Below, piece by piece: positions 1 through 6,123 of a DNA stretch of 8,288 nucleotides; the first letter of the stretch is position 1; each line of letters starts with the position of its first letter. This DNA is from Alistipes sp. GTDB lineage: Bacteria; Bacteroidota; Bacteroidia; Bacteroidales; Rikenellaceae. Position numbers and translations under genes: made by a program. The notes beneath the pieces were generated by a model. It was given only the letters and a program-made list of their open reading frames with translations. It made no database searches and had not been told where the DNA came from. Where the stretch lies: positions 1 to 8,288 of the forward strand of contig JAIDKM010000156.1 in the NCBI GenBank assembly GCA_029051915.1, given 5' to 3'.

Positions 1-24
1 CCCTCGAAGCATCCCCGGTTCCAT
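1..24 (-). CDS. 5' end of an unidentified gene, cut by the window edge
   Basis: An ATG at 24..22 on the minus strand opens a frame that runs to the window edge and reads MEPGMLRG. It lies 16 nt downstream of the dipeptidyl peptidase stop codon and is preceded by a near-perfect Shine-Dalgarno six bases upstream, so a co-transcribed downstream gene is plausible. Eight residues are too few to assign a family. The call depends on the ribosome binding site and spacing; the frame could still close just outside the window. Confidence 0.4.
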
Positions 25-30
25 CGATCT

Positions 31-37
31 CCTCCTT
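31..37 (-). promoter_or_regulatory. Strong Shine-Dalgarno AAGGAGG
   Basis: On the minus strand the sequence reads AAGGAGG, then AGATCG, then ATG, which is ideal spacing for a ribosome binding site. Bacteroidetes genes usually lack such a strong anti-16S match, and no other gene in this window has one. It supports the partial gene at the left edge. Confidence 0.5.
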
Positions 38-40
38 GCA

Positions 41-2062
41 TCAGTTCTTCAGCGGCAGGTAGGAGTAGTTTTTCGAGTAGTCCATCATCTGCGCCGCATA
101 GTCGGTCGGATAGTGGATCTTCACGTCCACGATTTCGCCGTCGCGTTCCACCGGTTCGTATTCCGGGTTCAGGAATCCGCCGTAGGGTTCGATTCCCAGC
201 GCCGCGTAACGTTCGCGCACTTCGGCGTGCAGTTCCGGATCCACCGACACAGCGTATTTCTCCACCAGCGCACGGCCCGCTTCATAGTCTCCTTCCGACT
301 TGATCCGTTGTATCTCGCGCAGCATCTCGCCGAACAGCGCCCGCAGCTTCTCGAAATCGTTCACCGCTACGTAGCGCTTGCCGTCCCGCTCGACCCATTC
401 GATCACTCCGTCGGCCTTGCCGCGCTCGTAGCACCATTCGCAGATCAGTTTGCGGTTGCGCATGTGGGCTTCTTCCACGTTCTTGCCCGGTTCTATGCGC
501 GCCAGCTGGGTCATCATGCCGTTCAGGATGTACTTCGCATAGCCCGCGCGCGCCACGTCGAACGAGGGCACCAGCCCCAGCTCCACCAGCTTCGGATCGC
601 CCAGATAGTAGAGTCCGAACAGGTCGGCGCGCGTCTCTTCCAGCGTCGAACCGTAGCTCTTCAGCTCGCCGCCAGCTACGCCCGGCGCCAGCTGCCCCGA
701 GCCGTGGCCCAGACACTCGTGCAGGTCGGTGTGCAGGTCGTCGGCCAGCTTGCCGTAGCGATCCATGCGGTCGCGGTCTTCGGCTCGCAGCACGAATTCT
801 TCGTTGAATCCGTTTCCGTGGGCCGCCATGTCGTAGGCATAGGTAATGTTGTCGATCGTTACCGACTTCGAGCCGTATTCCTTGCGGATCCAGTCGGCGT
901 TGGGCAGGTTGATGCCGATCGGCGTCGCAGGGTAGCAGTCGCCGCCCAGCAGGGCCACCGTAATCACTTTCGCCGACACTCCTTTCACCTTCTTTTTCTT
1001 GTATTCGGGGGCCACCGGCGAGTGGTCTTCGAACCATTGGGCGTTTTCCGAGATGATCTCCGTCCGGCGGCACGCCGCACTGTCCATGAAGTTCACGTTG
1101 GCTTCCCACGAGGCTTTGCGGCCCAGCGGGTCTCCGTAATCTTCAATGAAACCGTTCACGAAGTCCACGTTCGACAGCGTGTCTTTGACCCAACGGATGT
1201 TGTATTCGTCGAACTTCTTCAGATCGCCCGTCCGGTAGTATTCGATCAGCGACGCTATGGTCGTTTTTTGCGGCTCGGCCGCCACTGCCTGCGCCTTCTC
1301 CAGCCAGTATACGATCCGCTCGATCGCCGGCGAATACATGCCGCCTACCTTCCACACCCTCTCATACAGACGGCCGGTCTTCGGGTCTTTCGCCAGCTGC
1401 GAGTTCAGACCGTAGGACACCGGCTCCGGATTGCCCGCATCGGCCGCCGCCTGCGCCGCATAGTACCTCTCCGCTTCGGCTTGCGAGACTCCCTTGTAGT
1501 AGTTGCTCGACGAGGTGAGCAGCAGGTCGTCGCCCGCACGTTGGTTCAGACGCGTCGGGTAGGCCGCCGGATCGAATATCGCTACGCAGACTTCGCCGCG
1601 CAGGGCGTTCAGCTCCGCCCCGAACTTCTCTTCAGGAATCGTCTCGATCACCGTCAGAAGATATTCTTCCGTGAATTCAGGTATAAATTTGTCGTTCGAA
1701 TAGTGGTGGTGGATTCCGTTCGCGAACCACACTTTCTTCAGGTACTTCTCCAGCGCCCGCCACTCGGGCGTCGTGCGGTCTCCAGCATAGTTTTCGTAGA
1801 CGGTCTCCAGCATGCGGCGCACCGCAAGATTCGCCGGACAGTTCTGGTCGAACAGGATGTCGCGGCCGCACTTCGCCGCCTGCGCCAGGTAGTAGATCAG
1901 TTCTTTCTGTTCCCGGGGCAGGGTCTCGAATCCCGGCACTTCGTAGCGGATCACCTTCACGTCGTCGAAACGGTCGACGATCCACGGTTTATCGCCTTGC
2001 GCCGCATCGCTGCATGCCGCCAGCGTCCATAGCATCATTGACATAACGGTTGCTTTTTTCAT
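41..2062 (-). CDS. Dipeptidyl peptidase III (family M49), putative lipoprotein
   Basis: A 673-residue zinc exopeptidase predicted to remove dipeptides from peptide N-termini. The M49 zinc motif HECLGH is at residues 448-453 and the second motif EETRAD at 475-480, giving predicted zinc ligands H448, H453 and E476 with catalytic E449. The block GGDCYPATPIGINLPNADW (373-391) is also typical of the family. Cysteine inside the HEXXGH motif and the length match the Bacteroides type rather than the eukaryotic HELLGH enzyme. The N-terminus, MKKATVMSMMLWTLAAC, is a lipoprotein signal with lipobox LAAC and lipidated Cys17, so the enzyme is probably membrane-anchored in the periplasm or on the outer membrane. 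Its role would be uptake or turnover of peptides. It has its own promoter, divergent from panC. The ATG start is fixed by the signal peptide, since a later start would lose it. The family call is firm; the location is inferred. Confidence 0.95.
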   Translation of the reverse strand: MKKATVMSMMLWTLAACSDAAQGDKPWIVDRFDDVKVIRYEVPGFETLPREQKELIYYLAQAAKCGRDILFDQNCPANLAVRRMLETVYENYAGDRTTPEWRALEKYLKKVWFANGIHHHYSNDKFIPEFTEEYLLTVIETIPEEKFGAELNALRGEVCVAIFDPAAYPTRLNQRAGDDLLLTSSSNYYKGVSQAEAERYYAAQAAADAGNPEPVSYGLNSQLAKDPKTGRLYERVWKVGGMYSPAIERIVYWLEKAQAVAAEPQKTTIASLIEYYRTGDLKKFDEYNIRWVKDTLSNVDFVNGFIEDYGDPLGRKASWEANVNFMDSAACRRTEIISENAQWFEDHSPVAPEYKKKKVKGVSAKVITVALLGGDCYPATPIGINLPNADWIRKEYGSKSVTIDNITYAYDMAAHGNGFNEEFVLRAEDRDRMDRYGKLADDLHTDLHECLGHGSGQLAPGVAGGELKSYGSTLEETRADLFGLYYLGDPKLVELGLVPSFDVARAGYAKYILNGMMTQLARIEPGKNVEEAHMRNRKLICEWCYERGKADGVIEWVERDGKRYVAVNDFEKLRALFGEMLREIQRIKSEGDYEAGRALVEKYAVSVDPELHAEVRERYAALGIEPYGGFLNPEYEPVERDGEIVDVKIHYPTDYAAQMMDYSKNYSYLPLKN

Positions 2063-2084
2063 CTTCGATTTGATTTGTGGAATT

Positions 2085-2092
2085 CAAATATA
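2085..2092 (-). promoter_or_regulatory. Bacteroidetes -7 element for the peptidase gene
   Basis: The minus strand reads TATATTTG, an exact match to TAnnTTTG. It ends 22 nt before the ATG, giving an expected transcript start near 2078-2080 and a leader of under 20 nt. I see no clear -33 TTTG upstream; that position is AT-rich instead. Confidence 0.6.
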
Positions 2093-2106
2093 GTGCTTTC
2101 TTTCGA

Positions 2107-2138
2107 TTTTTAATCCTTAATTTTTCATTTTTAATTAT
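2107..2138. other. AT-rich core of the divergent promoter region
   Basis: Three related T/A runs follow each other here: TTTTTAAT, TTAATTTTT and TTTTTAATT. They form an almost pure AT island in a GC-rich window. The island lies between the two outward-facing -7 elements and could act as an UP-like element or a bent or easily melted region for both. This role is inferred from position and composition only. Confidence 0.4.
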
Positions 2139-2144
2139 CTTTCC

Positions 2145-2152
2145 TACCTTTG
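2145..2152 (+). promoter_or_regulatory. Bacteroidetes -7 element for panC-panD-DUF456
   Basis: TACCTTTG matches TAnnTTTG exactly and lies 31 nt upstream of the panC ATG. A weak -33 candidate, TTTC at 2123-2126, is 18 nt upstream. The expected transcript start is near 2158. The leader carries only a weak purine-rich stretch (AAGAAAAGAG) directly before the ATG. Confidence 0.7.
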
Positions 2153-2183
2153 CGCCGCAACTCGATTCCAAACAAGAAAAGAG

Positions 2184-3020
2184 ATGAAGATTTTCACAAG
2201 CGTCGAAGCGTTGCGCGCCGAGCTCGACCGGGTCGATGCCGCCGGCGTCGGCTTCGTTCCCACCATGGGTGCCTTGCACGCCGGCCACCGGTCGCTCGTC
2301 GAGCGGGCCCGCCGGGAGAACCGGCACGTCGTCGTCAGCGTCTTCGTCAATCCCACTCAGTTCAACGACAAGAACGACCTGAAGCACTATCCCCGTACTC
2401 CCGAGGAGGATGCCCGGTTGCTCTCGGAGGCCGGCGCCGACTTCGTGTTGATGCCTTCGGTCGAGGAGATCTACCCCACGCCCGATACGCGGCAGTTCGA
2501 CTTCGGGCTCATCGACAAGGTCATGGAGGGTGCCACGCGGCCCGGCCACTTCAACGGCGTCGCGCAGGTCGTCAGCCGCTTGTTCGACATCGTGCGGCCC
2601 GCCCGCGCTTACTTCGGCGAGAAGGATTTCCAGCAGATCGCCGTCATCCGGGCCATGGTCTCGCAGTTGCAGTCGCCCGTCGAGATCGTCGAGTGCCCCA
2701 TCGTCCGCGGCGACGACGGCCTGGCCCTCTCTTCGCGCAACCGGTTGCTCGACGCGCCGCACCGCGCCGCCGCACCGCATATCTTCGCCACCTTGCGCGC
2801 CGCCGTCGAAAAGTCGCACGAGCTCTCGCCCGCCGACTTGCAGACATGGGTCGTCTCCGAGGTCGAGCGCAATCCCTTGTTGAAAGTCATTTATTTCCAG
2901 GCCGTCGACGCCTCCACCATGCAGGAGGTCGCCGCATGGGACGACGCAGCGCGCATCCAGGGCTGCATCGCCGTGCAGGCCGGCGACATCCGTCTGATCG
3001 ATAACATCCGCATCCGATAA
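2184..3020 (+). CDS. panC: Pantothenate synthetase (pantoate--beta-alanine ligase)
   Basis: A 278-residue cytoplasmic enzyme that joins pantoate and beta-alanine with ATP, via a pantoyl-adenylate, to form pantothenate. The ATP-binding motif [10 protein letters not shown] is at residues 26-35, NPTQF at 56-60, [10 protein letters not shown] at 121-130, YFGEKDFQQ at 143-151 and the KMSKS-like DGLALSSRN at 178-186. Length and motif order are those of a complete bacterial PanC. It is the first gene of the operon, and its TAA shares one base with the panD ATG (TAATG), so the pair is probably translationally coupled. panB, which makes ketopantoate, is not in the window. The ATG is fixed by its place just after the promoter and by normal N-terminal length. 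Confidence 0.97.
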   Translation: MKIFTSVEALRAELDRVDAAGVGFVPTMGALHAGHRSLVERARRENRHVVVSVFVNPTQFNDKNDLKHYPRTPEEDARLLSEAGADFVLMPSVEEIYPTPDTRQFDFGLIDKVMEGATRPGHFNGVAQVVSRLFDIVRPARAYFGEKDFQQIAVIRAMVSQLQSPVEIVECPIVRGDDGLALSSRNRLLDAPHRAAAPHIFATLRAAVEKSHELSPADLQTWVVSEVERNPLLKVIYFQAVDASTMQEVAAWDDAARIQGCIAVQAGDIRLIDNIRIR

Positions 3021-3379
3021 TGAAATTCCAGATCGAAGTCATCAAATCGAAGATCCACCGCGTTACGGTTACGCAGGCCGATCTCAACTACGTGGGCAGC
3101 ATCACCATCGACGAGGCCTTGCTCGACGCGGCCAACATCATCGAGGGCGAGAAGGTCCAGATCATGGACATCGACAACGGCGAGCGGTTCGAAACCTACG
3201 TCATCAAGGGCGAGCGCAACAGCGGTTGCATCTGCCTCAACGGCGCCGCGGCCCGCAAGGTGCAGGTCGGCGACGTGGTCATCATCGCCTCCTACGCCTT
3301 GATGGATTTCGACGACGCCAAAGCGTTCCGGCCGTGGATCGTCTTCCCCGACACGGCCACCAACCGGCTTATCGGATAG
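3020..3379 (+). CDS. panD: Aspartate 1-decarboxylase, pyruvoyl proenzyme
   Basis: A 119-residue proenzyme that decarboxylates L-aspartate to beta-alanine, the second substrate of the preceding PanC. It should self-cleave at Gly26-Ser27 (YVGS), leaving a pyruvoyl group on Ser27 of the large chain. Residues matching the E. coli active site are present with a two-residue offset: K11, R56, Y60 and N74 in the NGAAARK block (74-80). The length is normal for a bacterial PanD. The start overlaps the panC stop by one base. Nothing suggests loss of function. Confidence 0.97.
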   Translation: MKFQIEVIKSKIHRVTVTQADLNYVGSITIDEALLDAANIIEGEKVQIMDIDNGERFETYVIKGERNSGCICLNGAAARKVQVGDVVIIASYALMDFDDAKAFRPWIVFPDTATNRLIG

Positions 3380-3383
3380 TTCG

Positions 3384-3893
3384 ATGGACGTCGTTCTCTC
3401 GCTCTGCGCCCTGCTCTTCTCGGTCGTCGGCATCGTCGGGTGCGTCGTTCCCGTCATTCCGGGCGTGATCCTCGGTTATTGCGGCCTGCTCTGCGCCTGG
3501 GGCGCTTCTTATTCGCAGATTTCCGCTTCGACTCTTTGGATCTGGCTCGCCATCACCCTCATCGTTACCCTCGCCGATTACTTTTTGCCCGCTTGGATGA
3601 CCCGAAGGTTCGGGGGTTCGCGCGCCGGAGCTATCGGCGCTACGATCGGCATCTTCGTCGGGCTCTTCTTCTCTCCGTTGGGCATCCTCCTCGGGCCATT
3701 CGTCGGCGCTGTCTGCGGGGAGTTGCTCCACAACCGCGACGACTCCGCCCGGGCTCTCCGCGTCGGCTTCGGGTCGTTCCTCGCTTTCATCGTCGGCACC
3801 GGGCTCAAGCTCATCGCCGCCGTCTACATGTTGGCGCTCGTCGTCGCCGATGCGTGGGTTCCGTTCAAGGAGTGGGTCTCCCGGATCTTTTAA
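3384..3893 (+). CDS. DUF456-family integral membrane protein
   Basis: A 169-residue hydrophobic protein of unknown function. Likely membrane segments are near residues 3-22, 26-42, 50-68, 82-115 (a long glycine-rich stretch, probably two passes) and 130-155. Family-like features are the PVIPG turn at 23-27, an Asp after the third segment (D65), the GGSRAGAIGATIG glycine-rich block at 77-89 and GPFVGAVCGE at 104-113. It starts 4 nt after the panD stop and is followed by a terminator, so it is the last gene of the panCD transcript. The operon position invites a link to pantothenate or beta-alanine, but nothing in the sequence shows this. The family call is made from sequence style, not a search. 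Confidence 0.85.
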   Translation: MDVVLSLCALLFSVVGIVGCVVPVIPGVILGYCGLLCAWGASYSQISASTLWIWLAITLIVTLADYFLPAWMTRRFGGSRAGAIGATIGIFVGLFFSPLGILLGPFVGAVCGELLHNRDDSARALRVGFGSFLAFIVGTGLKLIAAVYMLALVVADAWVPFKEWVSRIF

Positions 3894-3898
3894 TATTC

Positions 3899-3924
3899 AA
3901 GCGGAGGGTATTTCTTCCGCTTTT
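3899..3924 (+). terminator. Intrinsic terminator of the panC-panD-DUF456 operon
   Basis: A perfect 7-bp stem, AAGCGGA (3899-3905) with TCCGCTT (3916-3922), encloses a 10-nt loop and runs into TTTT. It begins 6 nt after the DUF456 stop codon. Confidence 0.75.
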
Positions 3925-3946
3925 CCTCAGCAGCTTCGGCCCGGAG

Positions 3947-3970
3947 TGGCGAAAGTTACGGTTTTCGCCA
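3947..3970. repeat. Inverted repeat, 8-bp arms
   Basis: TGGCGAAA (3947-3954) and TTTCGCCA (3963-3970) are perfect inverted copies with an 8-nt spacer. No T-tract follows on either strand, so it is not a standard terminator. It begins 23 nt past the operon terminator. Confidence 0.55.
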
Positions 3971-3999
3971 GCGCGGCCGCAGATTCAGCAGTCCGCTTT

Positions 4000-4020
4000 C
4001 GATGCAAATGCCAAGCATCG
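4000..4020. repeat. Short inverted repeat, 6-bp arms
   Basis: CGATGC (4000-4005) and GCATCG (4015-4020) are perfect inverted copies around a 9-nt spacer. Arms this short can arise by chance; it is listed because a longer inverted repeat lies 30 bp away in the same non-coding stretch. Confidence 0.35.
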
Positions 4021-4086
4021 TCAGTTGTATATTCCAGTTTGCCGGGAAGTCTTTCTTTCCGCCATTCATCCCAGCGATTGCTTCGA

Positions 4087-4299
4087 CCGCCTGCTTCGGG
4101 TTACCGCACCCGTGAGACGGGAGGCCTGACGAACGTCGGCACGAACGGGTATTCGTGGTCTTCTTCCGCCTACGCTGCCGGCAGTGCCACTTCGGGCGGT
4201 CTGAACTTCAACTCCAGCAACGTGAATCCCCTGAACAGCTTTTCGGGTCGCGCTCTCGCTTTCCCCGTGCGCTGCGTCCAGCATCTGCAAGCTGCTTTT
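4087..4299 (+). pseudogene. Orphan C-terminal fragment of a FISUMP-type surface protein
   Basis: This frame reads as the end of the FISUMP (Fibrobacter succinogenes major paralogous) domain found at the C-terminus of many Bacteroidetes surface lipoproteins. It shows PPASGYR, then GGLTNVGTNGYSWSSSAY, then LNFNSSNVNPLN, and ends with FPVRCVQHLQAAF. Only about 70 residues are present. There is no signal peptide, no N-terminal domain, no promoter and no in-frame start close by, and the frame runs through the ahcY terminator into the ahcY 3' end before stopping at 4378-4380. It is therefore a relic or a silent cassette, not a complete gene. The match between SGYR and CVQHLQ contains no stop or frameshift, so the fragment is recent or preserved. 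The family call comes from motif memory, not a search. Confidence 0.7.
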
Positions 4300-4304
4300 C
4301 CAAA

Positions 4305-4341
4305 GAATAAAGGCGCCTGCATAAAGCAGGCGCCTTCATTC
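4305..4341 (-). terminator. Strong intrinsic terminator of the ahcY operon
   Basis: A perfect 11-bp stem, AAGGCGCCTGC (4310-4320) with GCAGGCGCCTT (4326-4336), has a 5-nt loop. Four more pairs (GAAT with ATTC) lie beyond a single mismatch. On the minus strand the stem is followed by a T-rich run, TTTATTCTTT, and it starts 18 nt after the ahcY stop. The plus-strand side is less T-rich, so the main direction is that of ahcY, though it may also block readthrough from the left. Confidence 0.9.
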
Positions 4342-4354
4342 ATCGGCAGAGGCC

Positions 4355-5764
4355 TCAATACCGATAGTGATCGGCTTTGAACGGCCCTTCTTCCGATACT
4401 CCGATGTAGTCGGCTTGCTTCTTCGTCAAATGCGTCAGTTCGACACCCAGATTGTCCAGGTGCAGGCGCGCCACTTCTTCGTCCAGGTGCTTCGGCAGGC
4501 GGTAGACGCCCACTTCCAGCTTCTTCTGCCACAGCTCCATCTGCGCCAGACATTGGTTCGTAAAGGAGTTCGACATCACGAACGACGGGTGGCCCGTCGC
4601 ACAGCCCAGGTTCACCAGGCGGCCTTCGGCCAGTACGAATATCGAGTGGCCGTCCGCAAAGGTGTATTTGTCTACCTGGGGTTTGATGTTCACCTTCCGC
4701 GCCCCCGACTGCTCCAGCCGCGCCATCTGAATCTCGTTGTCGAAGTGGCCGATGTTGCAGACGATCGCTTGGTCGCGCATGCGTTCCATGTGTTCCAGCG
4801 TGATAATGTCGCAGTTTCCCGTGCACGTTACGTAGATGTTTCCTTCGGCCAGCGCACTCTCCACCGTCTTCACTTCGAATCCCTCCATCGCCGCTTGCAG
4901 CGCGCAAATGGGGTCTATCTCCGTTACGATCACGCGGGCTCCGTACGAGCGCATCGAGCGGGCGCAGCCTTTGCCCACGTCGCCGTAGCCGCAGACTACC
5001 ACCACCTTACCCGCGATCATCACGTCCGTCGCCCGTTTGATTCCGTCGGCCAGCGATTCGCGACAGCCGTACAGGTTGTCGAACTTCGACTTCGTGCACG
5101 AGTCGTTCACGTTGATCGCCGGCACCAGCAGTTCGCCCGCCTCCTGCATCTGGTAGAGACGGTGTACGCCCGTCGTGGTCTCTTCGCTCACTCCGCGCCA
5201 CTCGGCGACGGTGCGGTGCCATTTGTCGGGATCTTCGGCCAGCAACTTCCGCAGGGTATCGAGTATCACTTCTTCTTCGTACGACGAAGGGGCATAGTCC
5301 AGCGTCTTCGCGTCGTTTTCGGCTTTGTAGCCCTTGTGTATCAGCAGCGTGGCATCTCCTCCGTCGTCTACGATCAGCTGCGGGCCCTTGCCGCACGGGA
5401 ACGAGAGGGCCATCGCCGTACACCACCAGTATTCGGGCAGGGTCTCCCCTTTCCACGCGAAGACCGGCACTCCGGCCGCCGCGATGGCCGCCGCCGCATG
5501 ATCTTGCGTCGAGAAGATGTTGCACGAGCACCAGCGCACTTCGGCACCCAGTTCGACCAGCGTCTCGATCAGCACGGCGGTCTGAATGGTCATGTGCAGC
5601 GAGCCCATCACGCGCACGCCTTTCAGCGGCTTTTGGGGGCCGTATTTGCGGCGCACGGCCATCAGGCCCGGCATTTCGTATTCCGAGATTTCGATCTCTT
5701 TGCGGCCCCATTCGGCCAGCGACATATCGGCCACCTTGTAGGGCAATGTCGTATCCAGATACAT
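4355..5764 (-). CDS. ahcY: S-adenosylhomocysteine hydrolase
   Basis: A 469-residue cytoplasmic NAD-dependent enzyme that splits S-adenosylhomocysteine into adenosine and homocysteine, relieving product inhibition of methyltransferases. Visible landmarks are DDGGDAT (133-139), SEETTTGV (193-200), the family signature [13 protein letters not shown] (218-230) with substrate-site K225 and D229, the NAD-binding GYGDVGKG (259-266) and the C-terminal KADHYRY. A segment of about 40 residues near 150-190 is the insertion typical of the longer bacterial form. The frame is open upstream to 6007, but the true start is the ATG at 5764, which gives the normal N-terminus [14 protein letters not shown] and lies 2 nt after the riboflavin kinase stop. 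The signature has Cys223 where Val is usual; this is probably neutral. It is the last gene of the operon. Confidence 0.97.
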   Translation of the reverse strand: MYLDTTLPYKVADMSLAEWGRKEIEISEYEMPGLMAVRRKYGPQKPLKGVRVMGSLHMTIQTAVLIETLVELGAEVRWCSCNIFSTQDHAAAAIAAAGVPVFAWKGETLPEYWWCTAMALSFPCGKGPQLIVDDGGDATLLIHKGYKAENDAKTLDYAPSSYEEEVILDTLRKLLAEDPDKWHRTVAEWRGVSEETTTGVHRLYQMQEAGELLVPAINVNDSCTKSKFDNLYGCRESLADGIKRATDVMIAGKVVVVCGYGDVGKGCARSMRSYGARVIVTEIDPICALQAAMEGFEVKTVESALAEGNIYVTCTGNCDIITLEHMERMRDQAIVCNIGHFDNEIQMARLEQSGARKVNIKPQVDKYTFADGHSIFVLAEGRLVNLGCATGHPSFVMSNSFTNQCLAQMELWQKKLEVGVYRLPKHLDEEVARLHLDNLGVELTHLTKKQADYIGVSEEGPFKADHYRY

Positions 5765-5766
5765 GT

Positions 5767-6123
5767 CTATCGTAGTTTTAATATGTATTCGCAGTCTCTT
5801 GTTATCTGTTCCCGCAGTTCTTCGACCGTTGCGAAGCGGCGTTCGTCGCGGATTTTGCGTTCCAGTTCCACCCGCAGGATCTTTCCGTAGAGCGACCCGG
5901 CAAATCCGAAGAGGTGGGTCTCCAGCCTCCGTTCGGTGCCTCCTACCGAGGGGTTGCTCCCCAGATTCGACATCGCACGGTAGCGTTCTCCGTCCACTTC
6001 CGCCCACGAGGCGTATACTCCGTCTTCGGCCGGCACTCCCTCCGCCCGAAGATTGGCCGTCGGAAATCCCAGTTCGCGGCCCAGCCGGCGGCCGCTCTCC
6101 ACCACCCCTTCGATCCGGATCAT
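5767..6123 (-). CDS. ribF: Riboflavin kinase, kinase domain only
   Basis: A 118-residue protein matching the C-terminal kinase half of RibF, which phosphorylates riboflavin to FMN. It shows the flavin/ATP-binding motif LGFPTANL (18-25), the [11 protein letters not shown] strand (35-45), [11 protein letters not shown] (52-62) and the predicted catalytic Glu68 in ETHLFGF (68-74). Most bacterial RibF proteins are about 300 residues with an N-terminal FAD synthetase domain; that half is absent. The upstream DNA is fully used by the AI-2E gene, whose TGA shares a base with this ATG (TGATG), so this looks like a designed short gene rather than a truncation. FAD synthesis must come from another gene. 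The symbol follows the family and does not imply the bifunctional enzyme. Confidence 0.88.
   Translation of the reverse strand: MIRIEGVVESGRRLGRELGFPTANLRAEGVPAEDGVYASWAEVDGERYRAMSNLGSNPSVGGTERRLETHLFGFAGSLYGKILRVELERKIRDERRFATVEELREQITRDCEYILKLR

Larger units (their letters stand above)
3925..4086. other. Unrecognised stretch between operon terminator and FISUMP fragment
   Basis: I recognise no intact gene here. The minus strand carries a short frame, ATG at 4069 to TAA at 3956 (37 codons; it begins MNGGKKDFPANWNIQ), which stays open further upstream but only antisense to the FISUMP fragment. It has no ribosome binding site or promoter that I can see. Two inverted repeats lie inside the stretch (3947-3970 and 4000-4020). 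It may be decayed coding DNA or the flank of whatever brought in the neighbouring fragment. Confidence 0.5.

Noticed and set aside
113..2032. A 639-codon open frame on the plus strand
   Set aside because: It is exactly antisense to the dipeptidyl peptidase gene, is rich in Arg, His and Val as expected from a mirrored GC-rich gene, and has no recognisable domain. The same applies to 4367-5890 opposite ahcY and 5763-7400 opposite the kinase and AI-2E genes.
1989..2819. A 276-codon minus-strand frame across the promoter region and panC
   Set aside because: It is antisense to panC over most of its length and crosses the divergent promoter region. Its composition is that of a shadow frame.
3956..4069. 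A 37-residue minus-strand protein beginning MNGGKKDFPANWNIQ
   Set aside because: It reads like protein but has no promoter or ribosome binding site, and I cannot place it in a family. Kept only as part of the unrecognised stretch.
4109..4121. Small hairpin CCCGT-GAG-ACGGG
   Set aside because: It lies inside the FISUMP fragment coding frame, has only a 5-bp stem and no T-tract; probably incidental.
3925..4300. Possible diversity-generating retroelement template/variable repeat pair or CRISPR-like array
   Set aside because: No reverse transcriptase, no second copy of the repeat and no regularly spaced direct repeats are present in the window, so neither system can be annotated here.
3850..4380. 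A 176-codon plus-strand gene running from inside DUF456 through the FISUMP fragment
   Set aside because: Its first part overlaps DUF456 out of frame, crosses a terminator and has no family resemblance before about 4087; its end crosses the ahcY terminator and 3' end. Only the middle is meaningful, and it is annotated as a fragment.
4355..6007. A 550-residue version of AhcY with an 81-residue N-terminal extension
   Set aside because: The extension is out-of-frame reading of the riboflavin kinase gene. The ATG at 5764 gives the normal family N-terminus and ideal operon spacing.
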